NCBI RefSeq assembly: GCF_000023945.1
Contig: NC_013158.1
Location: 1,116,001 to 1,180,000 of the forward strand
Source: Halorhabdus utahensis DSM 12940
GTDB taxonomy: Archaea > Halobacteriota > Halobacteria > Halobacteriales > Haloarculaceae
Reading direction: 5' to 3'
DNA length: 64,000 bases
Under the pieces are notes generated by a model. The model was not told where the DNA came from and did not search any database. It saw nothing but the letters and a program-made list of their open reading frames with translations. Both the position numbers and the translations under genes were made by a program. Numbering within the stretch: the stretch's first letter is position 1; each line of letters starts with the position of its first letter. Below are positions 15,411-22,881 of the stretch, one piece after another.

Positions 15411-16109
15411 TCACCACTCACCGGCGTCGACTCGATCGAGGGCTTCCAGAAAGCCATCGGCGAATTCCGCGTCCGTGACGTGGTCGGCCGCCGCGAGGGC
15501 CGCGTCGTCGGCGTTGGCGACCGCGATGGCCGTCCCGGCGGCCTCGAAGGTCGAGACGTCGTTGGTCGAGTCGCCCACGGCGACGAATTCCGTCGGCTCG
15601 TACCCAAGCGCGTCGGCGACCGTTTCCAGACCCTTTCCCTTGGTCATCGACGGGGACTTGACGTGGTAGGCGTACTGGGTGTCGACGACCTCCAGGCCGT
15701 GCTCGGCCGCAAGGTCTCGAAGCGGTTCGAGCGGCTGGTCACGGGCGGCGATCACCTCGGTCTCGCGCCACCGGTTGGGCAGGTCCGCCGGCCCCCACCC
15801 GAGGTCGTACCCGGCATCGACGTAGGCGTCGGCGACAGCCTGGGCCGCCTCGCGGTCACCGTGGACGCCGAGTTCGTCGGTCGCGTCGACGAACGTGACG
15901 CCGCCGTTCTCGGCGATGACAGTCCGCTCGATGCCGAGGTAGTTCGCGAGTGCGATCGGGAAGGGGAGGACCTTGCCCGTCGCGAGTACGACCGGGCCGT
16001 CCCATTCCCGGAGGGCGGTCCCCATCCGGGGATCGAGACGTAATTCGTCGTCGGTCAGCGTCCCGTCGACGTCCGTCACCAGCGGGGGCGCGCTACCGGA
16101 TTCAGCCAT
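15411..16109 (-). CDS. Phosphoglycolate phosphatase, archaeal HAD type
   Basis: A 232-residue class IIB HAD phosphatase of the Ta0175/SPP-like archaeal group. Motif I is VTDVDGTLTDD (nucleophile D13), motif II VLATGK, motif III the Lys in SPSMTKGKGLE, and motif IV FVAVGDSTNDVSTFEAAG. The cap between motifs II and III is the alpha/beta type. It is annotated in archaea as phosphoglycolate phosphatase, although sucrose-phosphatase-like activity is a possibility for this fold. It diverges from the DUF389 gene. Confidence 0.82.
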   Translation of the reverse strand: MAESGSAPPLVTDVDGTLTDDELRLDPRMGTALREWDGPVVLATGKVLPFPIALANYLGIERTVIAENGGVTFVDATDELGVHGDREAAQAVADAYVDAGYDLGWGPADLPNRWRETEVIAARDQPLEPLRDLAAEHGLEVVDTQYAYHVKSPSMTKGKGLETVADALGYEPTEFVAVGDSTNDVSTFEAAGTAIAVANADDAALAAADHVTDAEFADGFLEALDRVDAGEW

Positions 16110-16233
16110 GTATTCCCGTCGCGTCTCCGGGGATTTCCAGGTTGCGTTTCGACCCCCGGCCGGCGAGCAAATGGTGTCCCGACAGCCGCCAGCGACCCAA
16201 CCTTTCATTTCCATCGCCGACGAGGCTCCGAGT

Positions 16234-17523
16234 GTGCGACTCGTTCAGGTCACGATTCCCGCCGGCAAACGCGAGGCGGTCGAAGCGGCACTCGAGGAGG
16301 TCGACGTCGATTACGTCCTCACCGACGAGACCAGCGGCCGGGAGTACACCGCCGTGGCGTACATTCCGCTGCCGACCAACGCCGTCGAGCCGGTCTTAGA
16401 GCGACTTCGCGAGGCGGGCATCGACGAACAGGCCTACACGGTCGTCGTCGAAGCCAACACCGTCATCTCAAGGCGGTTCGAGGAACTCACGGATCGCTAC
16501 GCCGAGGAGAAAAGCGAGGAACGCATCGCCCGGGAGGAACTCACCTCCAAGGCCGCGGACCTCGCGCCGGCGACCTGGAGTTACGCCATCCTTACCGTTG
16601 TCTCCGCCGTGATCGCGACCGCCGGCCTCCTGCTGGACTCGCCGGCGGTCATCGTAGGCTCGATGGTGATCGCCCCGCTGATCGGGCCCGCGATGGCCGC
16701 AAGCGTCGGGACCGTCGTCGACGACCAGGGGCTGTTCCGGCGGGGCATCGGCCTGCAGATCGCGGGGCTGGGGCTGGCCGTGCTGAGCGCGGCCGCGTTC
16801 GCGTTCGTAGTCAAAAACCTGTTTCTCGTCCCGCCCGGACTCGACGTGACCGAGATTCCGGCCGTCCGCGAGCGACTCCTGCCGGATTTCCTCTCGCTGG
16901 TCGTCGCGCTGGGTGCCGGGGTCGCGGGCGTCGTCAGCCTCTCGACGGGCGTCTCGACGGCACTGGTCGGCGTCATGATCGCCGTCGCGTTGATCCCGCC
17001 CGCCGCGACAGTCGGCATCGGCATCGCGTGGGGGCTGCCAGCCGTCAGCCTCGGATCGGGCATTCTGACGCTCGTGAACGTCCTCTCGATCAACCTGGCC
17101 GCGCTGGCGGTGCTTTGGTACCTGGGCTACCGGCCGACCCACTGGTTTCGTGAGGACGACGCCCGGTCGAGCACGCTCAAGCGCGTCCTCGCACTCGTGG
17201 CTGCGATCGCTGTCCTGTCGGTCTTTCTGGGCGGGGTGACCTACGACACGTACACGCGAGCCACTGTCGACGGCCAGATCGACGAGGCAGTCCGGGAAGT
17301 GGTCGAAGAGACGCCGGGGTCGACGGTCCACTCGATCTCGACCGAACGGACCGGTGGACTGTTCTTCCAGCAACCCGAGCGGATCGTCATCACGGTCGGC
17401 GTGCCGCCCGGCGAGTCACCGCCGGCGCTCCACGACAGCCTCGACGACCGCCTCGACACGCGTCTCGACCGGGACGTGACTACCGAATTGCGATACGTGG
17501 CGACCGAAGTCGCCGCCGGCTGA
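16234..17523 (+). CDS. DUF389 / TIGR00341 membrane protein
   Basis: A 429-residue integral membrane protein. A soluble N-terminal part (about 120 residues, ferredoxin-like with RLVQVTIPAGKREAVEAAL) is followed by six or seven hydrophobic segments. One carries the hallmark AVIVGSMVIAPLIGPAMAASVG and another VALIPPAATVGIGIA. A periplasmic-side C-terminal domain of about 110 residues follows. No biochemical role is established for the family. I chose the GTG at 16234 because the family begins at this strand and a TATA-like CCTTTCATTTCC (16201-16212) sits about 28 nt before it. Longer in-frame starts would run through that promoter. Confidence 0.8.
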   Translation: MRLVQVTIPAGKREAVEAALEEVDVDYVLTDETSGREYTAVAYIPLPTNAVEPVLERLREAGIDEQAYTVVVEANTVISRRFEELTDRYAEEKSEERIAREELTSKAADLAPATWSYAILTVVSAVIATAGLLLDSPAVIVGSMVIAPLIGPAMAASVGTVVDDQGLFRRGIGLQIAGLGLAVLSAAAFAFVVKNLFLVPPGLDVTEIPAVRERLLPDFLSLVVALGAGVAGVVSLSTGVSTALVGVMIAVALIPPAATVGIGIAWGLPAVSLGSGILTLVNVLSINLAALAVLWYLGYRPTHWFREDDARSSTLKRVLALVAAIAVLSVFLGGVTYDTYTRATVDGQIDEAVREVVEETPGSTVHSISTERTGGLFFQQPERIVITVGVPPGESPPALHDSLDDRLDTRLDRDVTTELRYVATEVAAG

Positions 17524-17549
17524 GGCCGGTCGGAGGGGGCCGGGCCGCT

Positions 17550-17584
17550 CAAACGAGCGTTTGAACGTTCGATTGGACTATATG
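17550..17584 (+). promoter_or_regulatory. Promoter region of the SIMPL gene with inverted repeat
   Basis: CAAACG-AG-CGTTTG at 17550-17563 is a perfect inverted repeat. It is followed at once by the palindrome GAACGTTC and a TATA box ACTATATG (17577-17584) about 29 nt before the ATG at 17610. The repeat lies just upstream of the TATA box, a position suited to regulation. Confidence 0.45.
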
Positions 17585-17609
17585 TTCTCCGGGTGTGGGA
17601 TCACCTGTA

Positions 17610-18353
17610 ATGCAACTCAATAGATCGACCCTCCTGGTGGCCGCCGTGGCGGTGTTGTTGCTCGCTGCGGTGGGCGCTGCGACGGCCGTCACGCCCGAAG
17701 CACAGCCTGACCAGCCAGCCAAACAGATCGACGTCGCCGGATCAGCGGAAGTTTCAGCCCAGCCGGATCAAGCCGTGCTCCGACTCGGCGTCGTTGCAAC
17801 TGCCGAGGATGTCCAGACCGCCCGCGATCAGGTCGCCGAGAACCTCACCGCCGTCCGTACCGCACTGACTGAACTGAACGTCTCCGAGGATCAGATCGAG
17901 ACGGGATACTACGACGTCGGCGAGGTTCACCAGCGTCCCGAAACCGAGAAGACAACCGAGTACCGCGCGATCCACACGCTCGAAGTCACGCTCGATGATA
18001 CCGAGCGTGTCGGCGACGTGATCGACACTGCCATCGACAGCGGTGCCAACCGCGTCGACGGCGTCTCCTTTACGCTCTCAGAGGAGCGGCGCCACGAGCT
18101 TCGCCAGGACGCCCTCGAAAAGGCGATGGATCGAGCGCGAACGGACGCGGACACGCTGGCGAACAGTTCCGGGCTGCACGTCATCGGTGCGTCCTCGATA
18201 AGCGCCAGTGACGTCAGCGTCAGTCCCTACCGCGTCGAGGAAACTATGATGACCGCCGATGCCGCAGGCGGGTCAGCCTCGACCACGATCGAGAGCGGTC
18301 CTGTCGACGTCACTGCGTCGGTTCAGGTCGTCTATAACGCGACCAGCGCCTGA
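17610..18353 (+). CDS. SIMPL-domain (DUF541) secreted or anchored protein
   Basis: A 247-residue protein with an N-terminal hydrophobic segment (LLVAAVAVLLLAAVGAATA) acting as signal or anchor, then a SIMPL/DUF541 domain. It starts IDVAGSAEVSAQPDQAVLRLGVV, with YRAIHTLEVTLDD in the middle and VDVTASVQVVYNATSA at the end. The family is periplasmic or surface-exposed in bacteria, with roles reported in oxidative-stress and membrane contexts; in haloarchaea it is uncharacterised. It is a stand-alone gene. Confidence 0.8.
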   Translation: MQLNRSTLLVAAVAVLLLAAVGAATAVTPEAQPDQPAKQIDVAGSAEVSAQPDQAVLRLGVVATAEDVQTARDQVAENLTAVRTALTELNVSEDQIETGYYDVGEVHQRPETEKTTEYRAIHTLEVTLDDTERVGDVIDTAIDSGANRVDGVSFTLSEERRHELRQDALEKAMDRARTDADTLANSSGLHVIGASSISASDVSVSPYRVEETMMTADAAGGSASTTIESGPVDVTASVQVVYNATSA

Positions 18354-18384
18354 GAACGCTGACGACCGGCCCGCCACAAACCGC

Positions 18385-19353
18385 TTATTCTTCGAAGGGA
18401 AGTTCGGGTTCGTACCCGACAGCGTCGATCGCCGCGTCGAGGACACCCTCAACGTTGTCGTCCTCGGTAACGCTCATGTAGTGGTCGGCCGCGACGTCCC
18501 GCGAGCGATCGGCCTTGTTACAGACCGTCAATACGGGCGCGTCGCCGAACCGGGAAGCGATGTCGTCTCTGAGTTCGAGTTGGACGTCGATCGGGAAGCC
18601 ACACTCGCCGCTGGCGTCGACCATCACGAGGACGGCATCGGCGAGGTGTTCGAGCGCACTCACGGCCTGGGCTTCGATCGCGTTGCGCTCCGCCGGCGGG
18701 CGATCGAGCAGGCCCGGCGTATCCACCAGTTGATAGCGGATATGATCGCGCTCAATGTGGCCGACGTGAATCTGGGTGGTCGTGAACGGATAGGCGGCGA
18801 TCTCGTTGTCGGCCCGCGTCACGCTGTTGACGAACGAGGACTTCCCGACGTTCGGGTAGCCCGCGATGACGATCACCGGTTCGTCGGGTTTGATATCCGG
18901 CAGTTTTCGAAGCTCCTGGCGGGCATCGGCCAGCGCCGCGAGGTTCTCGTCCACCTGACGGGTGATGTCGGCCAGGCGGGCGAACGCCTGCTTGCGGAGT
19001 TTGCGCGCGCCGTCGACGTCGACGCCCCGAAGCCGGGACTGGTACTCGTCACGGATGTCGCTGGTCTTGCGACTCGCCCACGTCACTTCCGAAAGGTGCT
19101 GGCGTAACTCGTCAACACCGTGTTCGGCGTCGGCGAGTTCGCGGTAGAACGGGTCGAGAGTGTCGAAGTCGGGCCATTGGGTGACGACGTTCTCGAGGTT
19201 GTCCGAGAGGACGTTCGCGGCGGTCTGGAGCATCGACTGCTGGGCGTCGTGACCGGACTTGGCCCGGCCGGCCCGGGCGGCCCGCGAGAACGCCTGGTCG
19301 ATGAGTTCCTCCGACGTGGGAGTCGTCGGGAGGGTCTCGAAGGGATGGCTCAT
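18385..19353 (-). CDS. NOG1-family GTPase
   Basis: A 322-residue protein with an N-terminal helical NOG1-type domain (about 150 residues, Gln/Arg-rich) followed by a G domain: G1 IAGYPNVGKSSFVN, switch region YPFTTTQIHVGHI, G3 VDTPGLLDRPPAERN, G4 CNKAD. NOG1 proteins act in large ribosomal subunit assembly in eukaryotes and are conserved in archaea. It lies 82 bp downstream of PAN on the same strand. A separate promoter is likely but not clearly visible. Confidence 0.85.
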   Translation of the reverse strand: MSHPFETLPTTPTSEELIDQAFSRAARAGRAKSGHDAQQSMLQTAANVLSDNLENVVTQWPDFDTLDPFYRELADAEHGVDELRQHLSEVTWASRKTSDIRDEYQSRLRGVDVDGARKLRKQAFARLADITRQVDENLAALADARQELRKLPDIKPDEPVIVIAGYPNVGKSSFVNSVTRADNEIAAYPFTTTQIHVGHIERDHIRYQLVDTPGLLDRPPAERNAIEAQAVSALEHLADAVLVMVDASGECGFPIDVQLELRDDIASRFGDAPVLTVCNKADRSRDVAADHYMSVTEDDNVEGVLDAAIDAVGYEPELPFEE

Positions 19354-19435
19354 TAGGGCGGGATAGACCGTCTGGGGGTAAAAGGGCGTTCTTCCGCGTG
19401 TTCGGGTTACCGGACGCAGTGAGAGATGCCGTCCA

Positions 19436-20659
19436 CTATTGGAACATGACTGGCGTACCGACGCTGTCCTCGTCAGCTTCCCGGACCTTCTCGATGGCGT
19501 CTTCGAAGTCGGCCTCGGTGACTTCGGTCCGGGTGTCCCGGATCGCGAACATCCCGGCCTCGGTCGTGAGGCTCTCGATTTCTGCGCCGGTCATGCCCTC
19601 GGTCTCGGCGGCGATGGTCCCGAGATCGACCGAATCGGCGAGGTTCATCTCGCGGGTGTGAATCTCCAGGATGCGTTCCCGGCCCTCGACGTCGGGTTCG
19701 GGCACTTCGATGAGGCGATCGAAGCGGCCGGGCCGGAGGATTGCCCGATCGAGCATGTCAAAGCGGTTGGTCGCGGCGATGATGCGGATTTCACCGCGGT
19801 CGTCGAAGCCGTCCATCTCCGAGAGCAGTTGCATCATCGTCCGCTGGACCTCGGCGTCGCCGGAGGTCTTTGAGTCCGTCCGTTTCGAGGCAAGGGCGTC
19901 GATCTCGTCGATGAAGATGATTGCCGGCTCGCGTTCCGCGGCGAGTTCGAAGAGATCGCGGACGAGTTTCGCGCCCTCGCCGATGAACTTCCGGACGAGT
20001 TCGGAGCCGGCCATCTTGATGAACGTCGCGTCGGTCTGGTTGGCGACGGCTTTGGCCAGCATCGTCTTGCCCGTCCCCGGCGGGCCGTGCAGGAGGACGC
20101 CACTCGGCGGGTCGATCCCGACCTCGCGGAACTGCTCGGCGTTGAGCAGCGGTTCCTCGACGGCTTCCCGGACTTCCCGGATCTGTGCCTCGAGGCCGCC
20201 GATGTCGTCGTAGGTGACCTCGGGACTGCCATCGACCTGCATGGCCTGCGCGCGGGAGTCCGTCTCGGCTGAGAGCGTCGCCTTGAGGTTGAACGAATCG
20301 TTGATGGCGACCCGGTCACCGGCCTCGACCTCGTCGACGAGACCCGAGGGCAACTCGGTCAGCACCTCCTGGTTGTTGCCGTGCTGTCTGACGATCACGC
20401 CGTCGTCGGTCACCTCCTCGGCGGTCGCGATATACAGCGAAGCGGTCTTCAGCGCCTGGTTCTCGCGCTCGAGGGTGTCGACATCCTCGACGAGCGAGCG
20501 CTGTGTTTCCTGGGCGGCGTCGAGTTTTTGCTGTAGCTGTTCGTTCACGCGAACGACCTTCGCGTAGTGTTCCTCGAGTGCTGCGAGTCGTTCGGACGGC
20601 GACATCTCGGGATCGAGATCGAGCGTCGGGCGATCCGGCAGCGAGGGACTGCGGGACAT
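19436..20659 (-). CDS. pan: Proteasome-activating nucleotidase (PAN)
   Basis: A 407-residue AAA ATPase. Residues about 20-75 form an N-terminal coiled coil, 76-130 an OB fold, then the AAA module with Walker A GPPGTGKT (192-199), Walker B FIDEID (D251, E252) and the second region of homology ending AILRPGRFDR. PAN unfolds substrates and opens the 20S proteasome gate through its C-terminal HbYX motif. Here the end is VMFQ, with Phe in place of Tyr. A TATA-like CACTTTTTC lies about 28 nt upstream on the minus strand. Confidence 0.93.
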   Translation of the reverse strand: MSRSPSLPDRPTLDLDPEMSPSERLAALEEHYAKVVRVNEQLQQKLDAAQETQRSLVEDVDTLERENQALKTASLYIATAEEVTDDGVIVRQHGNNQEVLTELPSGLVDEVEAGDRVAINDSFNLKATLSAETDSRAQAMQVDGSPEVTYDDIGGLEAQIREVREAVEEPLLNAEQFREVGIDPPSGVLLHGPPGTGKTMLAKAVANQTDATFIKMAGSELVRKFIGEGAKLVRDLFELAAEREPAIIFIDEIDALASKRTDSKTSGDAEVQRTMMQLLSEMDGFDDRGEIRIIAATNRFDMLDRAILRPGRFDRLIEVPEPDVEGRERILEIHTREMNLADSVDLGTIAAETEGMTGAEIESLTTEAGMFAIRDTRTEVTEADFEDAIEKVREADEDSVGTPVMFQ

Positions 20660-20739
20660 CTGACACCCATATCTACTCCGCGCGAGAAAAAGTGCCTTTG
20701 GGTCGCGGGGTTTGCATGGGATTTGCTACCAATTGTCGA

Positions 20740-22530
20740 TCACAGCAGATCGGCCATCCGATCGAGTGCGTCGTCGTACTCGGCGATGGCGTCCTCGATC
20801 GGGTCGGCAGTGGTCATGTCGACGCCGGCGGTCTGGAGCAATTCGAGTGGGTACTCGCTCGATCCGCTTTCGAGGAACGTCCGATAGCGCTCGGCCGCCG
20901 GGTCCCCCTCCTCGGCGATGGACTGGGCGATCGCGACGGCCGCGGAAATCCCCGTCGCATACTGATAGACGTAAAAGGCACGATAGAAATGGGGGATGCG
21001 CATCCACTCGCGGACGATCCGGTCGTCGATCTCACCCGGCGCGTAGTAGTCACCCTTGAGTTCGCCATAGAGGTCATCAAGGCGATCGGGCGTTAGTGGC
21101 TCGCCGGCCTCACTCATCTCGTGGGCGCGGTGTTCGAACTCCGCGAACATGGTCTGGCGATACAGCGTCGACCGGAAGCGTTCAAGATACGTATCCAGCA
21201 CGTGCCGACGGAGTCGATCATCCTCGACAGTGTCAAGCAGGTGTCGGGTCAGCAAGGCCTCGTTGACCGTCGAGGCGACCTCGGCGACGAAGATCTCGTA
21301 GCCCGAATAGACGTAGGGCTGTGCCTCGCTCGTGTACTCCGAATGGAGCGAGTGGCCGAGTTCGTGGGCCAGCGTGTACATCGACTCGACATCGTCCTGA
21401 TAGTTCATCAGGATGAACGGCTGGGAATCGTAGGTCCCCCCGGAGTAGGCCCCCGATTGCTTGCCGCGTGTCTCGTAGACGTCCACCCATCGCGAGTCGA
21501 GGCCCTCGGCGACGCGGGACTGGTACGCCTCACCGAGCGGCGCGAGGGCGTCGACGACGTACTCGCAAGCCTGCTCGTACTCGATCTCGGGGCTCTCGGT
21601 CTCGGTCAGCGGGACGTAGAGATCCCACATCGCCAACTCCTCGCCGTCGGTGTGCTCGCGCTTGAGTTCGGCGTGACGGTGGAGCGGATCGAGGTTCCCA
21701 CGGACGGTCTCGACCAGCGTGTCGTAGACGTCGGTCGGAACGTTCGGCCCGTCGAGGGCAGCCTCGCGTGCCGTCTCGTAATTGCGCGCCTGGGCGATCT
21801 TCGAGTCAGTCTTGACCGCGTTCTTGTAGGCCGACCCGACGGCGTTGCGCACGTCTTCCCACTCGTCGTAAAACCCCTCGTAGACCTCGCGGCGGAACTG
21901 CCGGTCCTGGCGCTTCTGGAGCGTCGTGAAGTTGTTGAGCGTGATCTCGACGGCTTCTCCCTGGGAATCCTCCACCGTCGGGAACGACATATCAGCGTTC
22001 GTCAGCATGTCGTAGACGTCCCCGGCCGCACCGGTGACCTCGCTCAGATCCGCCAGGAGAGACTCGACTTCCGTCGAGCGGGTGTGCGGTTTCATCCGCA
22101 GCACGTCGTCGAAGTAGTGCTCGTATTCCTCGAGTGCAGGCTCGGCCTCGATCATCGCCTCGACCTCGTCGCGGTCGAGATCCTGGATCTCGGGGTCGAG
22201 AAAGCTCGCGGCACTCGACGCGTCGGCCGACAGCGATCGCGCGCGGGCAAAGAGAGCCTTCGCGTCGTCGTCGCGGGTATCCTCGTCCTGCCGCATCCGG
22301 GCGTAGGAGACAACGTTCGAAACGGTACGCATCAGCGCTTCGTAATCTTCAAGCACCGATAGCAGCGTCTCGGCGTCCTCGGTCGCCTGCCCTTCGTAAC
22401 TCGCGACGACCTCGGTCAGCTCGTTGGCCTCCTCGAAAGCAGTCTCCCACTCGTCGGTATCGGCATACAGCGACGCCAGATCCCACTTGTACTCCTCGTC
22501 GATCTCGCTTCGCTCGGGTACAGTACTCAC
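20740..22530 (-). CDS. pepF: Oligoendopeptidase F, M3B metallopeptidase
   Basis: A 596-residue protein, the normal length for PepF. The zinc site is HELGHS (HEXXH type: two His ligands with the catalytic Glu between) preceded by YTLA. The third ligand is expected in the region GYEIFVAEVAST downstream. The N-terminal half is helical and acidic. It hydrolyses cytosolic oligopeptides of roughly 7-20 residues, which suits peptides leaving the PAN-proteasome encoded next to it; that link is inference. The start is GTG at 22530. It is a single gene 80 bp upstream of pan on the same strand. Confidence 0.9.
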   Translation of the reverse strand: MSTVPERSEIDEEYKWDLASLYADTDEWETAFEEANELTEVVASYEGQATEDAETLLSVLEDYEALMRTVSNVVSYARMRQDEDTRDDDAKALFARARSLSADASSAASFLDPEIQDLDRDEVEAMIEAEPALEEYEHYFDDVLRMKPHTRSTEVESLLADLSEVTGAAGDVYDMLTNADMSFPTVEDSQGEAVEITLNNFTTLQKRQDRQFRREVYEGFYDEWEDVRNAVGSAYKNAVKTDSKIAQARNYETAREAALDGPNVPTDVYDTLVETVRGNLDPLHRHAELKREHTDGEELAMWDLYVPLTETESPEIEYEQACEYVVDALAPLGEAYQSRVAEGLDSRWVDVYETRGKQSGAYSGGTYDSQPFILMNYQDDVESMYTLAHELGHSLHSEYTSEAQPYVYSGYEIFVAEVASTVNEALLTRHLLDTVEDDRLRRHVLDTYLERFRSTLYRQTMFAEFEHRAHEMSEAGEPLTPDRLDDLYGELKGDYYAPGEIDDRIVREWMRIPHFYRAFYVYQYATGISAAVAIAQSIAEEGDPAAERYRTFLESGSSEYPLELLQTAGVDMTTADPIEDAIAEYDDALDRMADLL

Positions 22531-22573
22531 GACCGCCGCATAAGACGGGCGGGCGCTAAAACGTTCGGGGCCG

Positions 22574-22720
22574 CTACGGCGTGGGATCGACTGTCAGATC
22601 GGTCGCGATCCAGCCGTCGGGATTGCCCTCTTCGGTGAAGACTGTCCGGTCGGGCGACGATTGGAAGGACTGAACCGCCGTCGACGCCTCGCGATCGGGG
22701 CCAGCGTCGGATCGTGGCAT
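22574..22720 (-). CDS. Small acidic haloarchaeal protein, 48 residues
   Basis: An ATG at 22720 opens a 48-codon frame containing TVFTEEGNPDGWIATDLTVD and ending TP, TAG. The RTVFTE...NPD.WI..D..V pattern looks like one of the short conserved haloarchaeal proteins of unknown function. It is acidic, unlike the shadow frames around it. TATA-like CTAAAACAC on the minus strand near 22745-22757 could drive it. No function is known to me. Confidence 0.6.
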   Translation of the reverse strand: MPRSDAGPDREASTAVQSFQSSPDRTVFTEEGNPDGWIATDLTVDPTP

Positions 22721-22881
22721 TACTTCCCCGTAGGAGACTGGGTAGTCTTATGTGTTTTGGCTAGCCTAAAACAGTGAGAACGGTCGGCTGGCGAGGGGCC
22801 ATCGGCTGGTATCCGATCGGGGCACGGGGATCGCCCCCGGAGGGTCGAAGCATTAACACGCCGGCGAGTGAAGGGCGGGCC

